Below, piece after piece: positions 8,830-18,619 of a stretch of DNA of 56,957 nt. Position 1 is the stretch's first letter, and each line of letters opens with the position of its first letter. The position numbers were made by a program, and so were the translations under genes. The notes beneath the pieces were generated by a model. That model ran no database searches, was not told the DNA's origin, and saw nothing but the letters and a program-made list of their open reading frames with translations. The DNA comes from Halomonas sp. PR-M31. Its GTDB lineage: Bacteria > Pseudomonadota > Gammaproteobacteria > Pseudomonadales > Halomonadaceae. The stretch spans positions 1 through 56,957 of the forward strand of contig NZ_JIBT01000036.1 in assembly GCF_001039575.1 (NCBI RefSeq). Direction: 5' to 3'.

Positions 8830-9336
8830 ATGACGCTTCTGGAAGACATTACCCAATATCTCATCAACCATGAGTTGAAACTTGCCACGGCAGAATCCTG
8901 CACGGCGGGTTTGATCGTATCGGAGCTTGCCAGAGTGCCGGGCAGCGGACAGTCGATCGATTGCGGACTGGGGGTTTACTCCCCAGAGGCCAAGAATCGT
9001 TACCTCGGCGTACGCTATGCCACTATCGAGAACTTCGGGCTCACCAGCGAAGAAACGTCGAAAGAAATGGCGTTGGGGGCGCTCGACAACAATCACGCCG
9101 ATCTCGCCGTCGCCAACACAGGCATTGCGGGTCCACAACCTCAGGGGGATATCCCGGTAGGAACGGTGTGTTTTGCTTGGGCTTTTCGTCATGATGACAA
9201 GAAATACCTGTATACCGAGACCCGTCGCTTCACTGGAGATCGAAATGAAGTGCGTCTCGCTGCAGCACATCATGCGCTTCAGCGAATTCCTCAATACCAT
9301 CAGGCAGTGCTTGAAGGAAAGGCGCCGCCCTTGTGA
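8830..9336 (+). CDS. pncC: Nicotinamide-nucleotide amidohydrolase (CinA C-terminal domain protein)
   Basis: 168-residue stand-alone CinA C-terminal domain. PncC deamidates NMN to nicotinate mononucleotide, recycling the NMN made by bacterial DNA ligase. Visible family motifs are LATAESCTAG (about residues 18-27, catalytic Ser in ESCTAG), a GLGVYSPEAKNRYLGV segment and the NTGIAGPQ/GDIPVGTV block. The N-terminal MoCF-like domain of full CinA is absent, as in E. coli YgaD/PncC. Preceded by AAGGAGGAG. nadE follows 46 bases later, so the pair probably forms an NAD recycling operon: the NaMN from PncC becomes NaAD and then NAD by NadE. Confidence 0.88.
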   Translation: MTLLEDITQYLINHELKLATAESCTAGLIVSELARVPGSGQSIDCGLGVYSPEAKNRYLGVRYATIENFGLTSEETSKEMALGALDNNHADLAVANTGIAGPQPQGDIPVGTVCFAWAFRHDDKKYLYTETRRFTGDRNEVRLAAAHHALQRIPQYHQAVLEGKAPPL

Positions 9337-9382
9337 ACATGATCCATCTTGGACACTACGATAGTGCATAAAGGAGGCATTC

Positions 9383-10213
9383 ATGAGTGAGCACGATAAA
9401 GACGCGATGCAAAGGCGCATCATTGATGATCTTGCGGCGCAAGCATCTATTGATCCTCAGCAAGAAGTCGAGCGCCGCTGTGAGTTCTTGTGTGAGCGCA
9501 TGATGGCGACTGGACAGCATGGCCTGGTGCTGGGAATCAGTGGCGGTGTCGATTCGACGGTGGCAGGTCGCCTGGCCCAACTGGCTGTGGAAAAGGCCCG
9601 GGAGAAAGGTGTTGAAGCGCGGTTTTATGCCCAGCGCCTTCCTTATGGCGAACAGCATGACGAGGATGAGGCCCAGGCTGCCATTGATTTCATCGTCCCT
9701 GACGAGGTGCTGACGACGAACATCAAGTCGGCCAGCGATGCCATGATCGACGAGCTTGAAAAAGGCGGCCTCACCTTCAAGGATGAGCATCATCGTGATT
9801 TCGTGCTGGGCAATATCAAGGCGCGACAACGCATGATCGCTCAGTACGCCGTGGCAGGTGCCAAGGGCGCGCTGGTGGTGGGTACCGATCAGGCGGCCGA
9901 AGGGATGATGGGGTTTTTCACCAAATACGGTGATGGTGCCTGCGATCTGGCGCCATTGACCGGCTTGACCAAAGAGCAGGTGCGCGAATTGGGGCGAACC
10001 CTGAAAGCACCGGCGGATCTTATCGAAAAAGTCCCTACGGCGGATCTTGAGTCACTTAAACCCCAGCTAACGGACGAAGATGCCCTCGGCGTGAGTTACG
10101 AAGAGATCGATCGCTTCCTGCAGGGGCAAACCGTAAGCGAGGAAGCTTACCAAACCATCATTGAGGCCTATCAACGCACCGCACATAAGAGAGAGCTTCC
10201 TGCCACCCCCTGA
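9383..10213 (+). CDS. nadE: NAD+ synthase, ammonia-dependent
   Basis: Amidates nicotinate adenine dinucleotide to NAD+ with ATP. It is 276 residues with no N-terminal glutaminase domain, so it should use ammonia. The PP-loop GISGGVDST is at about residues 51-59. Other conserved blocks are RLPYGEQHDE, NIKARQRM, GTDQAAEG, GDGACDLAPLTGL (lid and dimer region) and KVPTADLE. AAGGAGG lies 6 bases before the ATG. A hairpin terminator follows closely. Linked to pncC upstream. Confidence 0.95.
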   Translation: MSEHDKDAMQRRIIDDLAAQASIDPQQEVERRCEFLCERMMATGQHGLVLGISGGVDSTVAGRLAQLAVEKAREKGVEARFYAQRLPYGEQHDEDEAQAAIDFIVPDEVLTTNIKSASDAMIDELEKGGLTFKDEHHRDFVLGNIKARQRMIAQYAVAGAKGALVVGTDQAAEGMMGFFTKYGDGACDLAPLTGLTKEQVRELGRTLKAPADLIEKVPTADLESLKPQLTDEDALGVSYEEIDRFLQGQTVSEEAYQTIIEAYQRTAHKRELPATP

Positions 10214-10228
10214 AACAAGCTTTATTTG

Positions 10229-10250
10229 AGCGCCGGTGTTCCGGCGCTTT
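10229..10250 (+). terminator. Rho-independent terminator after nadE
   Basis: An 8-bp stem AGCGCCGG/CCGGCGCT with a TGTT loop and a short T-run, 15 bases after the nadE stop. It separates the pncC-nadE pair from the antiporter gene. Confidence 0.8.
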
Positions 10251-10294
10251 ATCAGTCGCCTGGTCGATCATCAAAGCCAAGGAGCCGGCTAAAC

Positions 10295-11521
10295 ATGAAA
10301 GACATCAACATCATACTGGCCACCGCCGGAGGTCTGGTATTGCTGTTGGGACTGCTATCGCGTCCCATCGACCGTTCTTGGTTATCGCCTCCATTGGTCG
10401 CTTTTTGTATAGGAGTTGTGCTCAGCCCTTATGGCTTGAATCTGCTCGACCCTGAGGCATGGGGCAATAGCCATCACGTACTCGAAGAGACGACTCGGCT
10501 GACGTTGGGTATCAGTCTCATGGGTATTGCGCTACGGCTACCCGCGCGATTCCCTTTTGTGCATTGGCGATCTCTGCTGATTCTATTGGGAATTGGCATG
10601 CCGCTCATGTTCCTGATCAGCGCGCTACTGACCCAATGGACGCTTGGCATCTCATTATTGATAGCCCTGTTGATTGGTGCCAGCATCTGTCCTACGGATC
10701 CGGTCATCGCCTCATCAATCGTGACCGGTGGCGTCGCCAAGGACAATCTTCCCGCTGGGTTTCGTCATCTTCTCTCTGCCGAGTCCGGCGCCAACGATGG
10801 TCTGGCATATCCTTTCGTATTCCTGGCCATTTTGCTGCTGACCAAACCAACGGGAACCGCCTGGATGGAGTGGTTTTTTCAGGTCTGGCTCTGGGAGGTC
10901 GCTGGCAGCGTACTGATAGGTGCCATACTAGGCTGGTGCTTTGGTAGATTACTAAATTGGTCCGAGCGCAAAGGATTTTTCGACCAGCCTTCCTTTTTGG
11001 CAGTTACCTTGGCGCTGACGCTACTCGTGCTTGGCGTCGGTAAATTACTGGGAACGGATAGTATTCTAGCGGTGTTCGCCGCGGGCATTGCCTATGATCA
11101 ACTGGTGAACGGCAAGGAGCGGAGTGAAGAAGACAACGTTCAAGAGATGGTCAATCTCTTCTTTACCATGCCGGTGTTTGCCTTGTTCGGTTTGATGGCG
11201 CCCTGGGGCGATTGGCTGGCACTGGGCTGGAGCGGTCTGTTACTGGTGGTGCTCATATTGCTGCTACGTCGTCTGCCAATTATATGGGGACTACGCAGAT
11301 GGCTGCCGCCGGTACGGGAGCGCAATATTGCGCTGGTCATGGGCTGGTTTGGCCCTATCGGCGTCTCAGCACTGTTCTATGGTGTACTGGCATCGAGCCG
11401 GACGGGAAACGATCAAGTATGGATCGTGGTCAGCCTGTGTGTTTTTGCCTCGGTCGTTGCACATGGAATAACCGCAGCACCCTTTGCTAGGTTATATGCA
11501 CGTAAACAGGACTTAGGCTAA
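10295..11521 (+). CDS. Cation:proton antiporter, CPA1/NhaP type
   Basis: 408-residue inner-membrane protein with about 12 hydrophobic segments. CPA1 functional residues are visible: CPTDP (T134-D135) on the first discontinuous helix and SGANDG (N167-D168), the ND pair of electroneutral NhaP-type exchangers. Expected role is Na+ (or K+)/H+ exchange for pH and salt homeostasis. The start was chosen at the ATG preceded by AAGGAG; the open frame extends 23 codons further upstream, into the nadE terminator, and is unlikely to be translated. A second, different CPA1 antiporter lies at 54271-55980. Confidence 0.82.
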   Translation: MKDINIILATAGGLVLLLGLLSRPIDRSWLSPPLVAFCIGVVLSPYGLNLLDPEAWGNSHHVLEETTRLTLGISLMGIALRLPARFPFVHWRSLLILLGIGMPLMFLISALLTQWTLGISLLIALLIGASICPTDPVIASSIVTGGVAKDNLPAGFRHLLSAESGANDGLAYPFVFLAILLLTKPTGTAWMEWFFQVWLWEVAGSVLIGAILGWCFGRLLNWSERKGFFDQPSFLAVTLALTLLVLGVGKLLGTDSILAVFAAGIAYDQLVNGKERSEEDNVQEMVNLFFTMPVFALFGLMAPWGDWLALGWSGLLLVVLILLLRRLPIIWGLRRWLPPVRERNIALVMGWFGPIGVSALFYGVLASSRTGNDQVWIVVSLCVFASVVAHGITAAPFARLYARKQDLG

Positions 11522-11644
11522 GTTGAATCAGCGAGTTGTTTCCAGACGTGGGCACTATCATTCACGATAAGCCCAGAATGGGATTGTCCTGCTTGTCATT
11601 TTTAAAGAGTAATCGTGACGGCGCCTATTTCCAGAACCTTGGGG

Positions 11645-13627
11645 TCAAACCATGTTGACCATCACCCAGCGGCGCACGTCGGCATAGGGATAGGCTTCTA
11701 GCTGGGCAAAACCGTCAAGACTTCTCGCTTTCATCGGGGTAAAGATCGGCATGCTTAGGCCACACAGGAAGCGCGTCAGGCGTTCCGCGTTGGGTAGCTG
11801 GCCCTCGCACAGCGATTGATGACGTTCGATGAATTCGCCGCATAGGGCGGTGAAGTCCTCGTCTTCCAAGCCAGGCAATGATGGTGGTCTGGGAAGTGCA
11901 GTTACCTGGCCTAGACACACAGAGCAGTGGCCGCATCGCATTGGCGCTTGCTCGTCGCCGAAATAGACGGCCAGGCGATGGCTCAGGCAGGTATCGCTTT
12001 CAAACAGATCAAGCATGGCATTAATGCGCTGGATTTCGCTGTGTTCCTGCTCCTTGAAATGAGCGTGCAACTCGGCACTCAAGGTCGTCACGTCGATCTG
12101 AGCGTCTCGCACCTCATACACGTCCGTCATCTGCTTGCTCTCGAGCGCGATCCAGCCTTTGTCTTGAAAGTATTCCAGTGCCGTAATGACCCGCTCGCGC
12201 CGGGTATCCAGGTCCTGATCGACGCCGTACCGGTATAGCGCCTCAAAATCCAGGGTGCACCAGGTCTTGGCTCGAGGCGCGCTGTGCAGGATTGCCTCGA
12301 CGAATCGTCGACGCTCGCCCTCGAAGCGCGCTGCCAGAGCCTCCGGTTCAATCAGGTACTTGAAACGATATTCCGCATAATAAGAGTAGCGGGGCGCAAT
12401 GAGATCGCGCATCTCGAGCTGTACCAGCAGCGTCTTGAGCGGCAACGGTCGAATGTTGCTCTGCCGGGACAGGGTGCTGAGCATCAGCTCCCACTGCGAT
12501 TCGCCGCGACAGGTCACCGCGGTGATCTCGTCGAATACCGCGATAATGCCCTCATGTTCCGGCGTATCGCCATAGACGAAGTTCTCCAGCACGTTGAGGC
12601 TGTCCCGGTTGGCCAGCACCAGACAGTCCGAGGCGTGGCCGTCCCGGCCGGCGCGACCGATTTCTTGACTGTAGTTCTCGATGGATTTGGGCAGGTCGAA
12701 ATGCACTACGTTGCGAATGTTGCTCTTGTCGATGCCCATGCCAAAGGCAATAGTCGCAACAATGCAGGAGATTTCGCCGGCCATGAAGCGCCGTTGAAGT
12801 TGATCGCGCTGCTCATGGGGCAGGCCGGCGTGATAGGCCTGGGCGTCAAGACCTTGCCGTTGTAGATACGACGCCACCTTCTGCGCGGTTTTCTGCAGGG
12901 TGACGTAGACGATGGTGGGCTGCGGCGAAGTGTTTCCAAGCCGGGGTGCCAGCCATTCGGCAAGGCGTGGGAGCTTGTCACTGCTGGTTACGGGCTCGAC
13001 CAGCAGATTAAGATTGGATCGATAGAAACCGGTGGTGACGACATGCTCCCGGGCAATGGCGAAGCGCTCGCGCATGTCCGCGATGACTTTAGGCGTCGCG
13101 GTAGCGGTCAGCAGCAGAGCCTGGGGGATGCCGAACTGACGCTGATAATCCGGCAGCTTGAGATAGTCCGGGCGAAAGTTGTGCCCCCACTCGGAAATGC
13201 AGTGGGCCTCGTCGACGACCAATAGCGAGATCGGCACCTGAGCGATGAAGCGTCGGAAACGCTCGTTCTTCAGGCGTTCTACGGAGATCATCAGGATCTT
13301 GATGTCGCCTCGTTTTACCCCGGCCATCACCGCACTTGCTTCCTCTCGCGTCTGAGCCGAATCGATGCTAGCGGCGGCGATACCATGGCGTTCAAGAAAG
13401 GCCAGCTGATCCTGCATCAGAGCCAGTAGCGGCGAGACCACCAGGGTCAAATGCGCAAGATGCTGCGCCGGTACCTGATAGCAAAGAGACTTGCCGGAGC
13501 CGGTCGGGAAAATGGCGGCGGCGGATCGACCCGCCACCACGGCGGAGATCACCGCTTCCTGGCCCGGACGAAAGTCGCGATAGCCAAAAGTCTGCTGCAA
13601 GGTCGTGTAAATGGCTTGATCGATCAT
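11645..13627 (-). CDS. recQ: RecQ-family ATP-dependent DNA helicase
   Basis: 3'-5' DNA helicase of genome maintenance, 660 residues. Visible in order: the N-terminal TFGYRDFRPGQEA Q-motif region, Walker A PTGSGKS (about 41-47), DEAH in LVVDEAHCISEWGH, TATAT (motif III), motif V/VI GMGIDKSN and QEIGRAGRDG. The C-terminal zinc-binding segment has three cysteines in CGHCSVC plus an earlier one in SDTCLSHRL. There is no obvious HRDC domain. The start at MIDQ follows the family alignment; an upstream ATG 15 codons earlier has no better ribosome-binding site. Transcribed opposite to cysQ, with about 125 bases between starts. Confidence 0.88.
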   Translation of the reverse strand: MIDQAIYTTLQQTFGYRDFRPGQEAVISAVVAGRSAAAIFPTGSGKSLCYQVPAQHLAHLTLVVSPLLALMQDQLAFLERHGIAAASIDSAQTREEASAVMAGVKRGDIKILMISVERLKNERFRRFIAQVPISLLVVDEAHCISEWGHNFRPDYLKLPDYQRQFGIPQALLLTATATPKVIADMRERFAIAREHVVTTGFYRSNLNLLVEPVTSSDKLPRLAEWLAPRLGNTSPQPTIVYVTLQKTAQKVASYLQRQGLDAQAYHAGLPHEQRDQLQRRFMAGEISCIVATIAFGMGIDKSNIRNVVHFDLPKSIENYSQEIGRAGRDGHASDCLVLANRDSLNVLENFVYGDTPEHEGIIAVFDEITAVTCRGESQWELMLSTLSRQSNIRPLPLKTLLVQLEMRDLIAPRYSYYAEYRFKYLIEPEALAARFEGERRRFVEAILHSAPRAKTWCTLDFEALYRYGVDQDLDTRRERVITALEYFQDKGWIALESKQMTDVYEVRDAQIDVTTLSAELHAHFKEQEHSEIQRINAMLDLFESDTCLSHRLAVYFGDEQAPMRCGHCSVCLGQVTALPRPPSLPGLEDEDFTALCGEFIERHQSLCEGQLPNAERLTRFLCGLSMPIFTPMKARSLDGFAQLEAYPYADVRRWVMVNMV

Positions 13628-13752
13628 GTTCGAGGTCGTCACGTTTACGCTTGGTAGGAGCGCGACAACCATAACACGCCCGGGATAGTGCGCGACTTGT
13701 CACCTAGACTGGCGCATATCCGAACGTTGAATTCAGACAACAGGATGAATCG

Positions 13753-14580
13753 ATGAAAACACTTGATGAACAGCAACGCCAGCGACTGCTGGAAGGTGTC
13801 GATAAAATCGGGCAACAGGTGATGGTCGTCTATCGCCGGGATTTCGACGTCGAGACCAAGGCAGATAATAGCCCTTTGACCGAAGCCGATCTGCTCGCCA
13901 ATCGACTGTTGACGACGCTTTTGCAGAAAGTTTTGCCGGATACTCCCGTACTGTCTGAGGAGTCGAAGCTGGCAAGCTACGACGTTCGCCGCCACTGGAC
14001 GCGCTACTGGCTGATCGATCCCATCGATGGCACCAAGGAGTTCGTCAAGCGCAGCGACGAATTCACCATCAACGTGGCACTGATCGAAAATGGGGTGCCT
14101 ATCTTCGGCATCGTGCAGGCGCCGGCGTTGGAACAGACCTGGTGGGGCCAGACGGGGATAGGGGCGTTCAAGGGATCAAACGGTGAAAGTCATGCCATCC
14201 AGGCAAGAGAGCTGCCCGTACCCGAGCAATCACCCTGGAAAGTCGTCGGCAGCCGCTCCCATGGCGCTTCTGCGTTCGAGACCTTTTGTCGTGGATTGCC
14301 CCGTCATGAGCGGGTCAGCATGGGCAGCTCTCTCAAGCTATGTCTGGTTGCCGAGGGCGCGGCGGATCTCTACCCCCGTCTTGCGCCCACCTGTGAGTGG
14401 GATACTGCTGCCGCTCACGCCGTGGTACTGGCAGCAGGCGGTGATGTGCTGGATGTTAGTACGCTTAGGCCTTTGCGCTACAATCAAAAAGAGAGCCTGA
14501 ACAATCCCTTTTTCATTGTCTGTAACGGTAGGAATGAACGTTGGGTGAAAGCACTGGAAAAAGCGCGCTCTTCAACCTAG
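13753..14580 (+). CDS. cysQ: 3'(2'),5'-bisphosphate nucleotidase CysQ
   Basis: Inositol monophosphatase-superfamily enzyme of 275 residues that hydrolyses PAP (3'-phosphoadenosine 5'-phosphate) to AMP. PAP is the by-product of PAPS-dependent sulfate reduction and of sulfotransferases. Mg-binding motifs are TEADL, LSEES (E69/E70), WLIDPIDGTKEF (D89, D92) and the C-terminal CEWDTAAAHAV block. Alone between recQ and a small membrane protein gene. Its closeness to a SulP permease and a PAPS-type sulfotransferase is noted under findings. Confidence 0.92.
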   Translation: MKTLDEQQRQRLLEGVDKIGQQVMVVYRRDFDVETKADNSPLTEADLLANRLLTTLLQKVLPDTPVLSEESKLASYDVRRHWTRYWLIDPIDGTKEFVKRSDEFTINVALIENGVPIFGIVQAPALEQTWWGQTGIGAFKGSNGESHAIQARELPVPEQSPWKVVGSRSHGASAFETFCRGLPRHERVSMGSSLKLCLVAEGAADLYPRLAPTCEWDTAAAHAVVLAAGGDVLDVSTLRPLRYNQKESLNNPFFIVCNGRNERWVKALEKARSST

Positions 14581-14798
14581 CTGAGTCGGTTGAGGTGTCA
14601 CCGCTTCTTTACATTCTTGTTGCATAAAGAGGGTTTGTGTCCAGAAATGCAGGACATTGTGTAATCAGGTAAAAGAGGGGCGCATTTACGCAATCCTGGG
14701 CGCAAACTACCCCATACAAACTTCGCATTTCATCAGATCAGCAATGCTTGCAACGATGCACACTGATTGGCTCATGCAAACCGTCTATTGAGCCGCCC

Positions 14799-15188
14799 AT
14801 GATCGCCAAAACCCCCGTGGCGTATTCCCTGCGATACTACGAAAAGACGCTGCTCAGCGCCAATCGCTTCCTGGGTCTGCCTAACCCATTCTGGAGCGCA
14901 ATCCTCACATTGATGATTGCGCTTACCGGTTGGTTCGCCAGCGGTGTCGAGCTTTCGCGCTTCATTTCTGAGTACGTATGGCATCTGGTAGGTTTGGCAT
15001 TTGTTATCTGGGTGGTACTGAAGTGCATTACCCCGAGCCGACGACAGCTAAGACGCGCGGCTCTCACCGAGCATCAGACCGAGGTGTTGCAGGTCGCAAA
15101 GCTCTATGGCATTGATCCGACCAGTGTACGCTTCGTCGATAGCGAGGAAGAGCGGCGCAAGATCGAAAGTGGAAACACGCTGTCTTGA
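14799..15188 (+). CDS. Small two-helix membrane protein, PgaD-like architecture
   Basis: Not firmly recognised. 129 residues from the ATG at 14799 (the frame is open 17 codons further upstream). A short N-terminus precedes two hydrophobic helices (about residues 32-50 and 58-78), then a basic linker (PSRRQLRRAALTEHQTE) and a soluble tail ending with LYGIDPTSVRFVDSEEE. The layout of two helices plus a cytosolic tail recalls PgaD, the small partner of the PgaC poly-N-acetylglucosamine synthase, but similarity is weak and no pga genes are near. Convergent with pncB, whose end is 27 bases away. Confidence 0.5.
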   Translation: MIAKTPVAYSLRYYEKTLLSANRFLGLPNPFWSAILTLMIALTGWFASGVELSRFISEYVWHLVGLAFVIWVVLKCITPSRRQLRRAALTEHQTEVLQVAKLYGIDPTSVRFVDSEEERRKIESGNTLS

Positions 15189-15214
15189 TCTTGCGCCAAG
15201 CCCTCTTCCGGGTG

Positions 15215-16579
15215 TCAGTTCTCGCTCGGCAGACCAAGCCGGGACTGTGCCAGGCGCCGGCGCTCTTTGAGCTTGTCGCTGACGCTTACACCATATGGAC
15301 GTGCTTCGACCAGGCTACGAAGCTCCGGGGGCAGACGAGAAATGGCATCGAGGCTCATTTCCCGCGCCGCATCGAGAGACGCCAGGCTCGCTTCCTGAAA
15401 CTCACCCTTGAGCACGATAGGTTGCAGCAGGGCAGTGCCAGGCGCTTGCTCATCCCGTAAGGTCAAATGGTCGCAACAATAGCTGCCGTCTTCACGTTGT
15501 TCACGATAGATCTGTTTGCGCCCCGGGAGGGAATGTTTGCCGGGAGAATATTTTAGACGCGGCTCTCCAGCATATTCCGTCAGCTTGTAAGCGAGTTCCA
15601 AAGAGGGGGCGTCGCTGGAGGCGCCTAGCGATGTGCCGACGCCGAAACCGTCGATGGGAGCGCCGTTTACCACCAGTTCGCGAATGCTGTGTTCGTTCAA
15701 GCCGCCGCTGACAATGATTTTGATGTCTTGATGCCCCGCCTCATCGAGTAACCGTCGGCAGGTCTTGGCCAGCTGTTCCAGATCCCCGGAATCAAGCCGA
15801 ATGGCGCCGATAGTCAAGTCGGGGTCCTGTGCCATGCGCGCGATCAGGCCCTTGACCGCTGAGATGGTGTCATAGGTATCCACCAGCAGCGTGGTGCCAG
15901 GATAGCGGCGGGCAAAGGCAACCAGTGCTTCCTCTTCGTCGTCATGGGCCTGAATATAGCTATGCGCCATGGTGCCTTGAGCGGACAGGCCGTGGGTCAC
16001 GGAACCCAGCACATTGCTGGTGCCGGCAAGGCCCGCAATACGATAAGCGCGAACACCGCGAACCGACGCATCGATGCCATGCATGCGGCGCATGCCAAAG
16101 TCCACCACCCCACGCCCCTGGGCGGCGTTGACCAGACGAGACGCCTTGGAGGCCAGCACCGTCTCCAGGTGCACGTAATTCATGACCAGGCTTTCCAGCA
16201 GCTGCGCCTCGATAAGAGGCGCTTCTATTTCCAGCAAGGGTTCTTGGGGGAACAGCGGTGTTCCTTCCTGTACCGCGTAGATATCACCGCTAAAGCGAAA
16301 GCCCGCCAGCCATTCCAGGAAGTCGTCGTCGAATAGGTCCAGACCGCGAAGCTTATCGATCTGCTCCGGGCCAAAACGCAGCTGGGTGACCAGCTGGGCC
16401 ACATGCTGTTGCCCACAGGCCAGCATGTAGTTACGCCCCTGTGGCAGGGTGCGAAAGAACAGGCTGAAGGTCGCCGACTCGTTCATTTCTTCGGCCCAGT
16501 AGGCTTGAATCATGGTCAGCTCGTAGAGATCGACCAGCAAACCAAGATCTTCTGTCCGAACCAGTGTTTCCTGGGGCAT
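15215..16579 (-). CDS. pncB: Nicotinate phosphoribosyltransferase
   Basis: Converts nicotinate and PRPP to nicotinate mononucleotide, the first step of the Preiss-Handler route. 454 residues from the ATG at 16579, which has AAGGAG 10 bases upstream; earlier in-frame ATGs at 16612 and 16633 are possible. Family blocks are DLYELTMIQAYW near the N-terminus, FFRTLPQGRNY, a DFGMRRMHG segment, GTMAHSYIQAHDDE (with the His that is phosphorylated in this family), AIRLDSGDL and GGLNEHSI with FGVGTSLG. The sequence resembles the longer Gram-positive-type NAPRTase clade. Product joins the pathway finished by nadE, about 5 kb away. Confidence 0.92.
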   Translation of the reverse strand: MPQETLVRTEDLGLLVDLYELTMIQAYWAEEMNESATFSLFFRTLPQGRNYMLACGQQHVAQLVTQLRFGPEQIDKLRGLDLFDDDFLEWLAGFRFSGDIYAVQEGTPLFPQEPLLEIEAPLIEAQLLESLVMNYVHLETVLASKASRLVNAAQGRGVVDFGMRRMHGIDASVRGVRAYRIAGLAGTSNVLGSVTHGLSAQGTMAHSYIQAHDDEEEALVAFARRYPGTTLLVDTYDTISAVKGLIARMAQDPDLTIGAIRLDSGDLEQLAKTCRRLLDEAGHQDIKIIVSGGLNEHSIRELVVNGAPIDGFGVGTSLGASSDAPSLELAYKLTEYAGEPRLKYSPGKHSLPGRKQIYREQREDGSYCCDHLTLRDEQAPGTALLQPIVLKGEFQEASLASLDAAREMSLDAISRLPPELRSLVEARPYGVSVSDKLKERRRLAQSRLGLPSEN

Positions 16580-16656
16580 CGGGGCGGTGCTCCTTGCTTG
16601 AAGATGCGTCATCCGTCTTTCCAGTCTAACCATGTATGGGCGATGAGTCTGAAATA

Positions 16657-18384
16657 CTAGCCTGTTGTCTGCGAGCGCTCATGCTGGGTCAATTCTTTCC
16701 AGGCCGAATAGGTGCTCAGAAAGACGCGTCCGGTCAGGGATTCGATGAGATCGGAGTATTGCAGGCGATCCATTACCGGGCCCTTGACCTCTGCCAGATG
16801 CAGGGTGACCCGGGAATCCTTGAGGCGCGAATTGATCGCCTTGAGGCTCTCCAGCGCCGAGGCATCGATGAGATTGACCGCGGAGCAGATCAATACCACA
16901 TGATCGATCCCCGGGCGGGTGGCGATCAGATCGTAAAGCGTGTCTTCCAGATAGCGGGCGTTGGCGAAATAAAGGCTTTCATCGATGCGTAAAAGTGCCA
17001 GTCGCGCATCGCTTTCAACCTTGTGGCGCGCCAGATTGCGAAAATGCTCGGTACCCGGTACGCGCCCCACCAGGGCGCTATGGGGGCGGCTGGTACGATA
17101 GAGAAACAGCGCAATCGACAGGGCGACACCGGCGAGAATGCCAATCTCCACGCCCTCCAGCAGGGTCAATGCCAGGGTGGCCAGCAGGGCAGCGAAATCG
17201 CTGCGGGAATAGCGCCAGGTATGACGCAGGGCGTCGATGTCCACCAGGGTCAGGATCGATACGGTGATGACCGCTGCCAGGGTGGCAATGGGGAGAAACG
17301 CGATAAGCGGTGTAAAGAAAAGGGTAATAAGGGTAATGCCCAGTGCTGCAACAACCCCGGCGATCGGCGTACGAGCGCCGGCGTCGAAGTTGATCACGGT
17401 GCGTGACAAGCCCCCGGTCACCGGCATGCCCCCGGTAAAAGCCGCAGCGAGATTGGAGGCGCCCAGGCCAATCAGCTCCTGATCCGGAGAGATGCGTTCT
17501 CGGCGCTTGGCCGCCAGCATCTGGCCCATGGAAACCGACTCCACGAATCCCACCACGCTGATCAATAGCGCCGGCACCCAGAGTTGGCGCCAGAGTGAGG
17601 CATCGAAGACAGGTAGCGTCAAGGGGGGCAGGCCGCTGGGTATCTCGCCCACTACGGCTACTCCCAGGGTGGGAAGATCGAAGCCCCAGCAGGCAAGGGT
17701 CGTCAACGCCACTGCATACACCGGGCCTGCCCGGGTGATCAGAGTGGCAGGCTTGCTCGGCATTCCCACCTTGGCAAGTAAAGCAGCGCCATGACGGCGC
17801 AAGAGGATCAAGAACGCAAGCGTGGCAACGCTGATGGCAACGGTTGGCAGGTTTATCTCACTCAGATGCGGGATCAGGCTGCCGATCAGTGCGGGCAGGG
17901 TAAAACCGGAAGAATCGATGCCGAGCAGATGGGCCATCTGACTGGCGGCGATCAAGAGCCCCGAAGCAGTCAGAAAGCCGGAGATCACCGGATGGCTCAG
18001 GAAATTGGCGAAAAAGCCCAGGCGCAGCAACCCCATCACGCTCAACATGATGCCGGACAGGAGTGCCAGAACAAGGGCGGCCTCGATATATTCCGCAGAA
18101 CCCGGGGCTGCTATACCGGAAAGCGCCGCCGCGGTCATCAGCGCCAGGATCGCCACCGGTCCCACCGCCAGGGTGCGGCTCGAGCCGAACACCGCATAAA
18201 ACAGCAGCGGCAGGATGCTGGCGTATAGACCTACCACCGCGGGCAAACCCGCCAACAGCGCGTAGGCCAGTGACTGGGGAATGACCATGACCATCACGAT
18301 CAGGCCCGCGATCAAGTCGTAAGCGAACAGACTGCGTTGATAGTGCGGTAACCAGGTAACAATGGGCAGATAGCGCTTGAGCAT
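16657..18384 (-). CDS. SulP-family anion (sulfate) permease with STAS domain
   Basis: 575-residue inner-membrane transporter. A SulP core of about 12-14 helices carries the characteristic VIPQSLAYALLAGLP (about 35-49), VAILALMTAAA and GGLSRTVINFDAGA blocks. A C-terminal STAS domain follows (about residues 440-560, with VVLICSAVNLIDASALESL). SulP proteins move sulfate, bicarbonate or dicarboxylates by proton or sodium coupling. Sulfate is plausible here because cysQ and a sulfotransferase operon flank it, but bicarbonate cannot be excluded, as no carbonic anhydrase or other context decides. It is divergent from the sulfation-type operon with about 235 bases between starts. Confidence 0.85.
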   Translation of the reverse strand: MLKRYLPIVTWLPHYQRSLFAYDLIAGLIVMVMVIPQSLAYALLAGLPAVVGLYASILPLLFYAVFGSSRTLAVGPVAILALMTAAALSGIAAPGSAEYIEAALVLALLSGIMLSVMGLLRLGFFANFLSHPVISGFLTASGLLIAASQMAHLLGIDSSGFTLPALIGSLIPHLSEINLPTVAISVATLAFLILLRRHGAALLAKVGMPSKPATLITRAGPVYAVALTTLACWGFDLPTLGVAVVGEIPSGLPPLTLPVFDASLWRQLWVPALLISVVGFVESVSMGQMLAAKRRERISPDQELIGLGASNLAAAFTGGMPVTGGLSRTVINFDAGARTPIAGVVAALGITLITLFFTPLIAFLPIATLAAVITVSILTLVDIDALRHTWRYSRSDFAALLATLALTLLEGVEIGILAGVALSIALFLYRTSRPHSALVGRVPGTEHFRNLARHKVESDARLALLRIDESLYFANARYLEDTLYDLIATRPGIDHVVLICSAVNLIDASALESLKAINSRLKDSRVTLHLAEVKGPVMDRLQYSDLIESLTGRVFLSTYSAWKELTQHERSQTTG

Positions 18385-18619
18385 CTACTTCTCACAACGA
18401 GGATGGCGAGGAAACACCTGTTTTTCCAGGCATGATGAGGGGCTGGCCCAGGAGGTGCAAGAAGCTGCCCAGGCACTTCGGCGCAACAAGAAAGCGTTGA
18501 ATGTTCTTCGCATCGACGTTCGCGCTTTCCAGTGGAGCGTTTATGCTGTCTCGAAAAGAACAGCGTTTATAAATGCAGTGGGTCACTGAAGGCCTTGAGG
18601 GCTTTTTCAGGAAATCAGT

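Noticed and set aside
8764-9423. Leftward open frame of 219 codons over pncC and the start of nadE
   Set aside because: Antisense to pncC and of no family; the composition is that of a shadow.
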